This document shows positions 1-8,954 of a stretch of DNA of 64,000 bases, one piece after another. This DNA is from Nostoc sp. CHAB 5834 (GTDB lineage Bacteria; Cyanobacteriota; Cyanobacteriia; Cyanobacteriales; Nostocaceae), in NCBI GenBank assembly GCA_020829485.1, contig JAIVFU010000025.1, positions 1 to 64,000 on the forward strand, read 5' to 3'. The position numbers and the translations under genes were made by a program. Position 1 is the first letter of the stretch, and each line of letters begins with the position of its first letter. The notes beneath the pieces were generated by a model. That model did not search any database and was not told the origin of the DNA. It saw nothing but the letters and a program-made list of their open reading frames with translations.

Positions 1-328
1 GCAAAACACGGCTGTGATAAAGTCTTCCATAGATAACATTTGTCCCACCCCTGCAAGAGATAACAATCACAATCTCTGGCTTAAGCATAGGGTGGGATTT
101 TCATCTAGGGAAAGTTGCACATCGCGTTACTAATACCAATTCAATTAATGATTGCAACACATCCTTGGGTAAAGACGCGATGAATCGCGTCTCTACAGAT
201 GGTCAACCCTTACTTAGTCTTCTTTAGAAGACTTGAGCTATAAGCCTCAGAATTCATTCTGAGGCGGTCGTGGGGACTGGTGCAAGTTCTGAGTTAACCT
301 CTTACTGGAACTTCAAATTTAGGAAATT
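1..328. other. Intergenic region with dispersed hairpin repeats
   Basis: No gene is seen. The stretch holds short dispersed repeats common in Nostocales: an AAAGACGCGATGAATCGCGTCT-type element near 171-196, a hairpin AGTCTTCTTTAGAAGACT near 216-233, and a hairpin CCTCAGAATTCATTCTGAGG at 245-264. The last one recurs near 37.65 kb. Confidence 0.6.
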
Positions 329-1198
329 ATGCAGAAAGCATCTGCCACACATTTGGCATCTAACGATCGTCAGGCTGCGACAAAAGACATTAAACTACTA
401 GTTTTGGATATAGATGGCACGATCGCAGGGCATTCTAACACCATCAGCGAACCTGTAAAGCAAGCTATTATTGCAGCGCAAGCACGAGGAATTCAAGTAG
501 CGATCGCTACAGGTAGGATGTATCGTTCAGCCTTGCGCTTTCACCAAGATATCGGCTCTACTTTACCATTAATGGCCTATCAAGGAGCCTGGATTCAAGA
601 TCCGATCACCCAAAAAATTCATCGCCATTGCGCTGTTTCCAGGGAAATCGCCCACAAACTACTCGACTATTTTGAACAACCTGAGTTGCGATCGCTCCTA
701 TCTGTCCACTTCTACATCAACGATCAACTATACGTCCGTGAAGTAACCAGAGAAACCCAAATTTATGCAGAACGTTCTGATATTACCCCGATTCCCGTGG
801 GTGATTTGCGTCAAACCTTAACGAATGAACCGACAAAAATTCTTGCTTTGTGCGATGACACAGATGTAATCGACAAGCTATTGGGGAATTTGCGCCGCCA
901 ATACACACCGGCTGAACTTTATCTGACAACATCTGTTGCTACCTTCTTTGAAGCAACTAACGCCTCTGTGAATAAGGGAACTGCTGTACGTTACCTAGCC
1001 GAAGAATTGCTGGGATTAGAGTTAGCCAATGTTATGGCGATTGGCGATAACTTTAATGATGTAGAAATGCTGGAGGATGTTGGACTTGGTGTAGCTATGG
1101 GTAACGCACCAGCAGGAGTGCAAGCGATCGCGCAGTGGGTAGCTCCCAACGTAGAGGAAGATGGAGCAGCAGTAGCAATTGAAAAGTTTTTGCTGTAA
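329..1198 (+). CDS. Cof-type HAD-superfamily phosphatase
   Basis: A 289-residue soluble hydrolase of the HAD superfamily, Cof/IIB subfamily, which typically removes phosphate from sugar phosphates or similar small molecules in the cytosol. Motif I is DIDGT at residues 27-31 with nucleophile Asp27 and acid/base Asp29; motif II is the ATGR region at about 60-63; Lys216 fits motif III; motif IV is GDNFND at 239-244. The large middle section between motifs II and III is the cap expected for this subfamily, and total length is normal. The ATG follows AGGAA at 321-325, a reasonable ribosome binding site. The N-terminal 20 residues before the HAD core are not conserved-looking. The substrate cannot be told from sequence. 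Confidence 0.88.
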   Translation: MQKASATHLASNDRQAATKDIKLLVLDIDGTIAGHSNTISEPVKQAIIAAQARGIQVAIATGRMYRSALRFHQDIGSTLPLMAYQGAWIQDPITQKIHRHCAVSREIAHKLLDYFEQPELRSLLSVHFYINDQLYVREVTRETQIYAERSDITPIPVGDLRQTLTNEPTKILALCDDTDVIDKLLGNLRRQYTPAELYLTTSVATFFEATNASVNKGTAVRYLAEELLGLELANVMAIGDNFNDVEMLEDVGLGVAMGNAPAGVQAIAQWVAPNVEEDGAAVAIEKFLL

Positions 1199-1238
1199 TG
1201 AGGGAAATTTTTCAAACCCAACCCATATAAATCAGAAA

Positions 1239-1318
1239 GGACACCGACGACTGGCCGTGTTTCGTCTCGGTGTCCTAGCTGGTTCGCTCCTCACACACCT
1301 GTTAATGTAGCCGAGGTG
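1239..1318 (+). ncRNA. Hairpin with Yfr1-like CTCCTCACAC motif (candidate)
   Basis: A strong stem pairs GGACACCGACGA (1239-1250) with TCGTCTCGGTGTCC (1262-1275). It is followed by an unpaired stretch containing CTCCTCACAC (1287-1296) and a weaker CACCT/AGGTG stem (1296-1318). The order stem, CUCCUCACAC, stem recalls the cyanobacterial small RNA Yfr1, but the second stem is not followed by a T-run and the neighbours are not those I know for Yfr1. Read on the minus strand, the first stem followed by TTTCTGATTT could instead end transcription of the 1378-2343 gene. Confidence 0.25.
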
Positions 1319-1377
1319 ATGCATTGAGTCAATAGATATATAAAAGTTTTTATTTTGGCCTAAGCGACATTACCAAT

Positions 1378-2343
1378 TTATAACTCCAAGGGGGCAAAAA
1401 CACCCAAGTTTTCCTCTAGCACAAATCTTAATACTGACTGAGTAGCCATAAGCAATCCGAGTCTGGCTTGGGCTAACTCTGGTGAAGTAATTTTCACCTC
1501 ACCCCAAATCCGGCAATTAGACCAAAACTTTTCAAAAGCTTCGCTCAAACTCAGCGCTACTTTTTCCCATTTCACAGAACCCTTAACATCAGGGCATTCT
1601 ATGTTGTCTACCACTTGTATTAACTCACCAATTAACCGACGCTCATCTGGGTGATTTAGCCGCAGTGTTCCGTCACAATTAAGCCAAGGTAAAGGATTAG
1701 GAGAAATAACACTCCAAAAAGCTGGACTATTATTTGGAACTGGTTCTCTAAGTTTAATTAATCCCTCTCGATGAGCCAGAAGCACTAGCGAACAGCAACG
1801 TGCATGGGCATATTGAACAGCAAACAAATTGGGCATTGGGCATGGAGAAGAGGCAGAGGGGCGGGGTGCAGGGGGCAGAGGGGAATGAAGAGGCAGAGGG
1901 GCGGGGTGCAGGGGGCAGAGGGGAAAATTCTTCTCCCCTGCTCCCTGCTCCCTGCTCCCTGCTCCCTGCTCCCCTGCTCCCCCACTCCCCTCTACAAGAC
2001 TTTGTAACCAAGTCGCTAACATCGAGTTAGTTAATTCAAAATGTATCAAACCAGGGGGAACTATTTGGATACTAAAAACGTCTCCACAAATCCCTGATAT
2101 ATCTGAGGCGATCGCACTGGCAAGCTCTATCGCTTTTCGATTCTGAGATTTTGATAGTTCCAAAGACACATTTGAGGTGTATAAAACTCTATTATCATCT
2201 CTACCTTTATGTAGAGTAATTTTTTCGTTTTTTATGCATTTATTTTCTGCTTTATAAGTATCATTGCTTAGTGTTATTATTAAATAACTGTATACTAACT
2301 GTTTGATTGATGTATATTTGCTAACTTGTAATTTATAATGCAC
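1378..2343 (-). CDS. DALR anticodon-binding domain protein
   Basis: A 321-residue protein whose C-terminal third resembles the all-helical DALR domain that class I arginyl-tRNA synthetases use to bind the anticodon (region YAHARCCSLV onward to the end). There is no HIGH/KMSKS synthetase core, so it is a stand-alone DALR protein, a type I associate with cyanobacteria; its role is unknown. Residues about 117-173 are low-complexity Gly/Gln/Glu then Pro/Leu/Ser, and correspond exactly to a short-repeat insertion in the DNA (1845-1993) that stays in frame. The N-terminal 45 residues are encoded by very AT-rich DNA and the start is uncertain; the next candidates lie downstream. Confidence is good for the domain, low for the start. 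Confidence 0.65.
   Translation of the reverse strand: MHYKLQVSKYTSIKQLVYSYLIITLSNDTYKAENKCIKNEKITLHKGRDDNRVLYTSNVSLELSKSQNRKAIELASAIASDISGICGDVFSIQIVPPGLIHFELTNSMLATWLQSLVEGSGGAGEQGAGSREQGAGEKNFPLCPLHPAPLPLHSPLPPAPRPSASSPCPMPNLFAVQYAHARCCSLVLLAHREGLIKLREPVPNNSPAFWSVISPNPLPWLNCDGTLRLNHPDERRLIGELIQVVDNIECPDVKGSVKWEKVALSLSEAFEKFWSNCRIWGEVKITSPELAQARLGLLMATQSVLRFVLEENLGVFAPLEL
1845..1993. repeat. G-rich/C-rich short tandem repeat insertion inside a gene
   Basis: A run of GCAGAGGGG-type sequence, present as two near-identical copies of about 37 bases (around 1848-1884 and 1889-1923), is followed by tandem CTCCCTG heptamers (about 1935-1985). The two halves are roughly complementary, so the element can fold into a long hairpin. 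It sits inside the DALR gene and keeps the reading frame. Confidence 0.8.
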
Positions 2344-2626
2344 GTAATATTATTTAAATAATCATGTAAGATATATTTGTTACTTTTTTTGTCATCTATC
2401 TTGCGATATAAATTTAATTTAGATAAAGAAAAATGAGAATAGGATAAAATTTGATGAATAATCGATGAATAGTAAGTAAATTTTACTACCATCATTGTAC
2501 AGTAGGAAGTATAACAAAAGAGTAGAGAGTAATTTGCTTTCTATTCTTTGTATTGGCTGGCGCTGTTAGGCGTTAAGCCTGCCTCGCCAACACAAAGACA
2601 CTCCTTGCACCCTTTTATTTACGTCT

Positions 2627-3376
2627 TTGTCTTCAGCCGAACGCTCTTTGTTACCTATGCAATCTCCATCCTCCTTTTCTGAGGCATCACGGCCTTTTTT
2701 AACTTGGCAACGCATTCTTGACTGGGCTCAAGAACACTACCGCTGCCGTACCTTTAGCAAAGATGAGCGCATTCCAGCCCGGCCTGGATTGCTATATTTG
2801 GTGCAAAGGGGTGCGATCCGGATGGTAGGAACCGCCCAAGTTAGTGCGACTGCCAGCCAGCTAACGTCTCGACGAATTAACAGAACCCCAGAAGAAGCGT
2901 TCTTGGGTTTTGTGGGAGCGGGACAGCCATTTGAAATTGTTGCCCAATCACCATTCACACTCCAGTCTTACGCCCATGTTGACCAAACTGCGGTGTTGTG
3001 GATGTACTGGCATGACTTAGACAACTGGCCTCACTTCCGTCGTGAAGTCATGGATGCCTTTAGGTATCAGCACCAGCGTAAGCTACTGTGGCTGAGTGCC
3101 TTGGGACAACGCCGCACAATTGACCGACTCTTAGGATTTCTCACATTGTTAATTGAGGAATATGGAGAGCCAGCAATGAGCGACACTGATCCTGATGTGA
3201 TTCGCGGTTATTGTTTGCCCTTCCCCCTCACCCATGCCCAAATTGGGAGCGCGATTGGTTCCACTCGTGTTACCGTCACTCGCTTGATGGGTAAGCTGCG
3301 TCAACGTGGCTTAATTCTGACTCAAGGCGATAATCTCATTTGCTTGCCAGCAGAGTCGATTAATAGAGCTGGTTAA
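2627..3376 (+). CDS. Crp/Fnr-family transcriptional regulator
   Basis: A 249-residue DNA-binding regulator. The N-terminal 150 residues fit a cyclic-nucleotide-binding-like beta roll (hydrophobic strands with LYLVQRGAIRM and AFLGFVGAGQPFEIV), followed by a long dimer helix and a C-terminal winged helix with LTHAQIGSAIGSTRVTVTRL, a typical Crp-type recognition region. The ligand-binding residues of true cAMP sensors are not evident, so the signal is unknown. Translation begins at TTG 2627 or ATG 2657 (residue 11); neither has a strong ribosome binding site. It stands alone, with convergent PstS-like genes downstream and a hairpin at 3387-3409 after its stop. Confidence 0.8.
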   Translation: MSSAERSLLPMQSPSSFSEASRPFLTWQRILDWAQEHYRCRTFSKDERIPARPGLLYLVQRGAIRMVGTAQVSATASQLTSRRINRTPEEAFLGFVGAGQPFEIVAQSPFTLQSYAHVDQTAVLWMYWHDLDNWPHFRREVMDAFRYQHQRKLLWLSALGQRRTIDRLLGFLTLLIEEYGEPAMSDTDPDVIRGYCLPFPLTHAQIGSAIGSTRVTVTRLMGKLRQRGLILTQGDNLICLPAESINRAG

Positions 3377-3386
3377 AGCACAGTTC

Positions 3387-3409
3387 AGAGCGGCGATTTC
3401 CGCCACTCT
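3387..3409 (+). terminator. Hairpin after the Crp/Fnr gene
   Basis: AGAGCGGCG pairs with CGCCACTCT across a short loop just downstream of the stop codon. No T-run follows, so it is a weak terminator candidate or a repeat. Confidence 0.3.
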
Positions 3410-3455
3410 GTCTTGAGCGCGATGGGCCACGCCCCGCCGGAGACGATCGCAAGAG

Positions 3456-4502
3456 TCACCGAATTTTTACAAACCCAGCTTGCCTAATCAGTTCCTGTCC
3501 CTGCTCAGTCAGCAGTAAGTTGGCGTAAGCGACACCTGCTTGCTGCTCAGTCTGACCATTCTGTTTGACCACCACAAACAGATTGCGGGTAATCGGGTAT
3601 TTTCCTGATTGGAAAGCTTCAATGTTCAATTTGTTCCGTTTACCAGGACATTCGGACGGGAGGACAGATGGTTCTTGGTATGGAGCAATGTATTGCCCTT
3701 GCGTTCGCCCCAACGGCAAGGCTTTGATTGAGCATTGAGGAATCACCTCTGGGGCAGAAGCGTAATAAATGCTACCAGGACTACCAGCCAATTTTTGCAA
3801 GGCTTGGGTGGTTGTGGAGATAAATTCCACCTTGGGGCTGAAAGGTTGACCACCCAAGATATCTTGGACAAAAAGTTCCACTGTACCGCCATCAGCAATG
3901 CGGCGAGAATACGGCTTAATCGGGATATTGGGGCCACCCACCTGGCTCCAATTATAGATTTTGCCTGTGTAAATTGACTTTAACTGGTCTACCGTTAGTC
4001 CTGAGATATTCAGGTTGGGATTAACTGCAACTGCTAAACTATCAATTGCCACAGGAATTTGTTTTAGAGTGAACCCACGCTGCTGGGCACGGCTTAATTC
4101 CTGATCTAGAACTGGTCGAGAAGACTGGGCAAGGGCTAGTTGACCGTCTATCAGAGATTGGATGCCAGTACCAGAACCAGGAGATGTATTACTAGGTTCT
4201 ACATAGCGCAGCCGAAACTCTGGCCGCGCCGCTTGAATTGCTGAATCAACTACCAGCCGAATCGGTGCCCAAGATGTACTGCCACCGTAATTGAATAATC
4301 CTGTAGGAACATCCTGTACTGTAGTGAAAGTATTGCCACTAGGCTGTTCTGATTCAGCTTGGGGCGTTTTGGTGCTACCAAAATTAATTGTATTTAGGTT
4401 AACACCAGACTTTTTAGTAAACCACCAAAAACCGCCAGCTATTAGCCCGACGGTGATTAGGATGGATAATACAAGAATAGTTGTTTCATTTTTTTGGGAC
4501 AT
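3456..4502 (-). CDS. PstS-like phosphate-type substrate-binding protein, copy 1
   Basis: A 348-residue periplasmic binding protein of the PBP-like (PstS) type. An N-terminal membrane anchor (about residues 9-28) precedes the binding fold, which has the family signatures GGSTSWAPIR, PGSGTGIQSLIDGQ and SSRP near the N-domain and RNLFVVVKQNGQ near the C-terminus. There is no lipoprotein Cys. The start MSQKNET at 4502 is chosen because the neighbouring paralogue at 4928-5974 begins with the same seven residues; the longer reading from 4529 adds nine unrelated residues. No PstC, PstA or PstB genes are nearby, so it may act as a sensor input rather than a transporter part. It is about 425 bases downstream of the second copy. 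Confidence 0.85.
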   Translation of the reverse strand: MSQKNETTILVLSILITVGLIAGGFWWFTKKSGVNLNTINFGSTKTPQAESEQPSGNTFTTVQDVPTGLFNYGGSTSWAPIRLVVDSAIQAARPEFRLRYVEPSNTSPGSGTGIQSLIDGQLALAQSSRPVLDQELSRAQQRGFTLKQIPVAIDSLAVAVNPNLNISGLTVDQLKSIYTGKIYNWSQVGGPNIPIKPYSRRIADGGTVELFVQDILGGQPFSPKVEFISTTTQALQKLAGSPGSIYYASAPEVIPQCSIKALPLGRTQGQYIAPYQEPSVLPSECPGKRNKLNIEAFQSGKYPITRNLFVVVKQNGQTEQQAGVAYANLLLTEQGQELIRQAGFVKIR

Positions 4503-4927
4503 AGTATAATTACCCGCGCGTCCATTCAATACAAGTGCTTGACTTGATAGGTGCTTGCTACTTGAAATTGTATTGGGAGGACGGGTGTTTTGTTGGCGAA
4601 TTCTGACAAATCCTAACTTCTGACTACTTTAGAAGCGAAGATATAATAATTTCACCTGGATTATTCGTCTCTTATCTCAAGGCTTGAGTATTTGTGAAGA
4701 TCAGTTGCTAGGTTTGATTTGAGCGATAAATCGCTCAAATCAAGGACTAAAGTCTTTACTACAAACTTTTATAACCCTTCAGAATTAATGAGACAGACCA
4801 CTAGTTGACATTAAGATTTTTGCCTATAAAACTCAATTTCTCATGTTGAGAGTTTTTTTTAGGTTAAGTATTGGTTAAGTTTTAATTTTTTATTATTTGA
4901 TTATTTTGCTAAATTTAACCGCTTTGA
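4503..4927. other. Spacer between the two PstS-like genes with a perfect palindrome
   Basis: No gene is seen. It contains a perfect inverted repeat with 14-base arms and a 2-base loop (4714-4743, core GAGCGAT/ATCGCTC), then a GGACTAAAGTC dispersed repeat, then the terminator described separately. Confidence 0.6.
4828..4860 (-). terminator. Probable terminator of the kinase/PstS-like operon
   Basis: CTCAA (4832-4836) pairs with TTGAG (4846-4850), extended by flanking A/T pairs. On the minus strand it lies about 70 bases after the stop of the second PstS-like gene and is followed by TTTTAT. Confidence 0.5.
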
Positions 4928-5974
4928 TCATTTAATTCTGACAAATCCAGCCTTTTCGATCAGTTCTTGACTCTGAGGTGTCAGCAGCCAATTTGCATAA
5001 GCAACGCCTGCTTCTTGATCTGTTTGACCATTCTGTTTAACTATTACAAATAAATTGCGGGTAATTGCATAGTCTCCACTACGAAATGCCTGACTATTCA
5101 ACTGATTACGCTTACTAGGACATTCCGATTGAGGTATAAAGGGTTCTTGGTAGGGTGGCACAAATTGACCGCTTGTCCGCCCTAGTGGTAGGGATTTAAT
5201 TGTACACTGAGGTACAACCTCTGGGGCAGAAGCATAGTAAATTCCACCAGGAGTTGCAGCTACTTTTTGTACTGCTTCTGTGGTCGTACTAATGTAATTA
5301 ACGTTATTACCAAAATTCTCTTTATTTAAAACATTTTCGACAAAGAACTCAACTGTTCCCCCAGCTTCTTTGCTGCGAGAGTAGACTGTAATTGGTAAAT
5401 TTGGCCCACTCACCTGTTGCCAATTAGTAATTTTGCCAGTGTAGATATCTTTTAGTTGAGCGACAGTTAAACCAGAAATATTAAGATTTTGGTTAACTGC
5501 GATCGCAATTCCATCAATCCCCACCGGAATTTCTTTCAAACTAAATCCTTTTTCTTTAGCTTCGGCATTTTCTTCTGCCTTAACTGAGCGAGAAGATTGA
5601 GAAAAAGCTAGTTGATTATCTATCAACATCCGAATGCCAGTTCCAGATCCTGGTTGACCGGAAGCAGGTTGAGTATAGCGTAAAGTAAATTGAGGGCACA
5701 GGCTTTCTAGTACAGAGTCTACGTCTTTACGAATAGGTGCCCAGGTTGTGCTACCACCATAGTTGAATGTTCCTTCTGGGAGATTTGACACGTTACATTT
5801 GTTGTTGACAAACTGTTTTGTGGAATTATTTGTATTGCTACTCCCCGAAGGTTTAGCAATAGTTCCATTTAGTTGCGCCCACCGTTCCATAAAAAACCAT
5901 AAGCCACTAAAGATTAAGCCAATGGTGATGATAGCAGCTAAGAAAAGGCTAAGTGTTTCGTTTTTCTGAGACAT
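4928..5974 (-). CDS. PstS-like substrate-binding protein, copy 2
   Basis: A 348-residue paralogue of the 3456-4502 product with the same layout: MSQKNET start, one N-terminal membrane segment (about residues 9-27), then the two-lobed binding fold with GGSTTWAPIR, PGSGTGIRMLIDNQ, SSRSVKAE and RNLFVIVKQNGQ. It starts only 26 bases after the stop of the upstream kinase gene on the same strand, which suggests co-transcription with it. Binding of phosphate is the family default; the actual ligand is not known. A link between extracytoplasmic ligand binding and kinase signalling is an inference from the spacing alone. Confidence 0.85.
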   Translation of the reverse strand: MSQKNETLSLFLAAIITIGLIFSGLWFFMERWAQLNGTIAKPSGSSNTNNSTKQFVNNKCNVSNLPEGTFNYGGSTTWAPIRKDVDSVLESLCPQFTLRYTQPASGQPGSGTGIRMLIDNQLAFSQSSRSVKAEENAEAKEKGFSLKEIPVGIDGIAIAVNQNLNISGLTVAQLKDIYTGKITNWQQVSGPNLPITVYSRSKEAGGTVEFFVENVLNKENFGNNVNYISTTTEAVQKVAATPGGIYYASAPEVVPQCTIKSLPLGRTSGQFVPPYQEPFIPQSECPSKRNQLNSQAFRSGDYAITRNLFVIVKQNGQTDQEAGVAYANWLLTPQSQELIEKAGFVRIK

Positions 5975-6000
5975 AGTTAGCTGTTAGCACCAAAAGTTTT

Positions 6001-7401
6001 TTAAAGTAAGAGAGATAATAATTTATAAATAAGTCGAAACACGGCTGTTAAAGAAATGGCTACTAAGGCTGCTGCAACTGATAAAATTACTACTCCCTGA
6101 ATGCCAAGTCCTCCCTGTAAAAAAGGGAGAAAAAAAATAATAGCAAAAGTAATTGTCGGAATAATTAATAAATCGAACTTTTCAATCCACCGCCTGGTTT
6201 GGGCAAATATCAGTATCCCCAAAATCACACATGCAACAGTGAAAGTAACTATTGGTAATTTTACTAGACTGAAGAGGGCGATCGCAATTAATGCGCCTTC
6301 AAATCCACTAAATGCCGCCCCACCCAGCAATTCCACTGTCGAAAACGCTGGTTGAGTTGGTGAACGGCGGGGGACGACGGGACTAGAACTGGGTGGTTGC
6401 GGCGGAAGTGTTACAGAGGGCGAATTAAATTGTGTAAGGGCTTGAGCCGCCTGTGAGTTAAGTGTATCTAAAACTTCCTGCGCTGACTGGAAGCGCTGAT
6501 TAGCAGCAGGTAGCAGCATCTTGTCTAATATGTCAGCAAGGCGAGGGCTGACAGTCACTTGGGTTCGCCATTTCCACTGGTTGCTGTAGGCATCAAATAA
6601 CTGAATTGCTTCTTGATTTGTCAACAAAATAAGAATAGTTACAGCCAAAGCGTATAAATCCGTAGATGGGAAGACTTGACCTCCAGCCATCTGCTCAGGC
6701 GGTGCAAATCCCATAGAATAAATTCCTGTGGAAGAAGCAGCAGAACCAAGTACAACATTTGTTACTTGCTTAACTGCGCCAAAATCTAGTAAAAAAAGTC
6801 TGCCATCACGACGGCGCATGATGTTAGAGGGTTTAATATCTCTGTGGATAATGCCTCTATGATGGACAAACTTTAGCACCTTCAGGATTTCTTGCAGCAC
6901 CTCTAACACTTGCTGTTCAGAAAATTTGCCTTGTTGAACTAATTCTTCCTCTAAATTTTGCCCATCGATGTATTCTTGTACCAAGTAAAAAAACTGGTCT
7001 TGTTGTTCTGGTTGTAAACCATTAACTATCACTGGAAAGAAAGCAAACAAGTCAGGGATTTGCTCGTGATCGTTACCCAGTTGTGATAAAACTTCTGCCT
7101 CTCTCTCAAACATCAACTGTGCTTGTTGCAGTTGATTTAAGCTTAAATTTCCCGCAGGTTGAAACTGCTTAACTACGCATTGACGCATCCCGGGTATTCG
7201 GCGATCGCGTGCCAAAAAAGCTGCTCCAAATCCCCCCCTTCCCAATAGCTTCACGGGGACATATCGACCATCTAGCAGCAATGGCATACCACAGGTAGTA
7301 CAGTACCTCTGCTGCGTTGTTTTCAGCGTCGTAATATCATCTAAATCGGCAAAATAGTTTTGTGGGCGTGGGCAACGTGGACGAGTACAGTAAACTTCCA
7401 T
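6001..7401 (-). CDS. Ser/Thr protein kinase with N-terminal four-cysteine zinc ribbon and C-terminal membrane segments
   Basis: A 466-residue Hanks-type kinase. Cys5, Cys10, Cys34 and Cys37 form the zinc-ribbon-like N-terminus typical of one cyanobacterial kinase group. The kinase core follows: glycine loop GRGGFG at 54-59, Lys78 for ATP, catalytic HRDIKPSN at 186-193 and DFG at 206-208, so it looks fully active. Residues about 320-355 are Pro/Ser rich, and about 360-466 contain three or four hydrophobic segments, anchoring it in the membrane. It is the first gene of a probable operon with a PstS-like binding protein 26 bases downstream. Substrate and signal are unknown. Confidence 0.9.
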   Translation of the reverse strand: MEVYCTRPRCPRPQNYFADLDDITTLKTTQQRYCTTCGMPLLLDGRYVPVKLLGRGGFGAAFLARDRRIPGMRQCVVKQFQPAGNLSLNQLQQAQLMFEREAEVLSQLGNDHEQIPDLFAFFPVIVNGLQPEQQDQFFYLVQEYIDGQNLEEELVQQGKFSEQQVLEVLQEILKVLKFVHHRGIIHRDIKPSNIMRRRDGRLFLLDFGAVKQVTNVVLGSAASSTGIYSMGFAPPEQMAGGQVFPSTDLYALAVTILILLTNQEAIQLFDAYSNQWKWRTQVTVSPRLADILDKMLLPAANQRFQSAQEVLDTLNSQAAQALTQFNSPSVTLPPQPPSSSPVVPRRSPTQPAFSTVELLGGAAFSGFEGALIAIALFSLVKLPIVTFTVACVILGILIFAQTRRWIEKFDLLIIPTITFAIIFFLPFLQGGLGIQGVVILSVAAALVAISLTAVFRLIYKLLSLLL

Positions 7402-7728
7402 TTTCGTGATTAGTCATTAGTCAAAATAATTCGTAATCGATAATGCGTAATGACGCTCCTACGTCGCTAACGCTACGCTAACGTAATTCATTCAAGTTAC
7501 ATAGAAACTAAACTTCTTTATCAAGATCAGGAAACTTTTTTACTAATGTCAAATTCTGAGCTTGTCTACTGTATGCTACGCGAAAAGCTATGAATAATAA
7601 TTACGAATTATGTTAGCGTAGCGGGGCGTAGCCCATTACGAATTACGAATTATTTGCTCATTGGTAATTTACAAAAAACATCGGACAAATGACGTAGATG
7701 CCATAAGGGTAAGACTAATCACTAGATA
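7402..7728. repeat. Intergenic region rich in short tandem repeats
   Basis: No gene is seen. It carries GTAATTC/ACGAATT-type heptamers at 7424-7446 and 7594-7656 and GCTACGC/GTAGCG-type palindromic units near 7460-7490 and 7612-7632, all common Nostocales repeats. Confidence 0.6.
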
Positions 7729-8742
7729 TTAGTCTTCGGCGGCAGAGGTAGATGTCGCTATATCCAATGTAGATATCACTAAGCTTTTTTGTGCCAATGT
7801 TAACACATCTTGACTCCATCCAGGATTAGCAAACTGGGGCAAAATTTCCCGACTAAAAGCTTCTGCGGCCTTGGATCTATAACGATTAGGATTAAAAATC
7901 AGCCACAGTGTCCGTTTGACGACAACGCCTTCAATGGGGGTACGGTGCAGAACACCCATTTGTAACTCTTTAGCGATGGCGCTAGTTGAAACAAAGGCAG
8001 CCCCTAAACCAGATTGCACAGCATTTTTAATTGCTTCAATGGAATTCAATTCCATTTCAACCTTAAAACGTCTGGTATCGATTTCACAGCGTGTTAGCAC
8101 TTGATCAATTACTTTGCGGATAGTCGATTGGGAATCTAGGGCAATGAATTGTAATTTGTATAGGTCTTCTTTTTGGATTTTTTCCAGTTTGCTAAAGGGA
8201 TGAAAGACAGGTAAAATTAGCGCTAGTTCGTCTTCAGCGTAAGAAACAACTTCCAAAGATTCTGATAGTTCACCGGGAATTTCACCGCCGATAATTGCCA
8301 AATCAACTTGTCCGTTAGCGACACTCCAAGCAGTCCGCCGGGTAGAGTGGACGTGTAATTGCACTGCCACATCTGGATATTTTTGTCGGAACATACCGAT
8401 CATTCTGGGCAAAAGATAAGTGCCAGTGGTTTGAGAAGCACCGACAATTAAAGTACCGCCTTGCAGATTTTGTAAATCCTCGATCGCGCGGCAGGTTTCC
8501 TGACACAGACTGAGGATTTTTTCACCGTAACTTAGGAGTAGATGGCCTGCTTCGGTTAGTTGGGCGCGTCGTCCTCCCCGATCGAATAGGGGGACATCTA
8601 GCTGTCGTTCGAGATTTTGCACTTGCAAGCTGACGGCAGGTTGCGAAACGTAAAGACTATCAGCGGCACGCTTGAAGCTTCCTTCTTGGGCGATCGCTTT
8701 GAGGATACGTAACTGATCTAAAGTGAAAGGAAGGTCAGACAT
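7729..8742 (-). CDS. rbcR: LysR-type regulator RbcR
   Basis: A 337-residue LysR-family regulator. The N-terminal winged helix-turn-helix has [18 protein letters not shown] and [16 protein letters not shown]; the co-inducer domain begins near residue 95 with [12 protein letters not shown]. This sequence matches what I know of cyanobacterial RbcR, the essential regulator of rbcL and other carbon-fixation genes. The start MSDLPF at 8742 is chosen over the longer reading from 8787 because known family members begin there. The gene is divergent from the NnrU-like gene, with ndhF not far beyond; RbcR near ndhF agrees with gene order I recall from other cyanobacteria. The target genes are not in this window. 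Confidence 0.88.
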   Translation of the reverse strand: MSDLPFTLDQLRILKAIAQEGSFKRAADSLYVSQPAVSLQVQNLERQLDVPLFDRGGRRAQLTEAGHLLLSYGEKILSLCQETCRAIEDLQNLQGGTLIVGASQTTGTYLLPRMIGMFRQKYPDVAVQLHVHSTRRTAWSVANGQVDLAIIGGEIPGELSESLEVVSYAEDELALILPVFHPFSKLEKIQKEDLYKLQFIALDSQSTIRKVIDQVLTRCEIDTRRFKVEMELNSIEAIKNAVQSGLGAAFVSTSAIAKELQMGVLHRTPIEGVVVKRTLWLIFNPNRYRSKAAEAFSREILPQFANPGWSQDVLTLAQKSLVISTLDIATSTSAAED

Positions 8743-8954
8743 AAGGCTCAAACCACAAACTTTAAAAGGAGCGGATGCACACAACAAATTAGGTTTGGCA
8801 GCAATTAGCCAGGTATGATTTGTTGCATATTAAACTTGAAAACTTGACTCGAAAAAGACAGTAGCACAACATCTTGACTAAAGTCTCCCTTTGAATACTT
8901 TGTGGTATTGGTTGTACTGAGTTCCATTTTCTTTAAATTATTTCACCCGTGTAT

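Noticed and set aside
3456..5974. A pst phosphate-transport operon
   Set aside because: Only PstS-like proteins are present; there are no PstC, PstA, PstB or PhoU frames.
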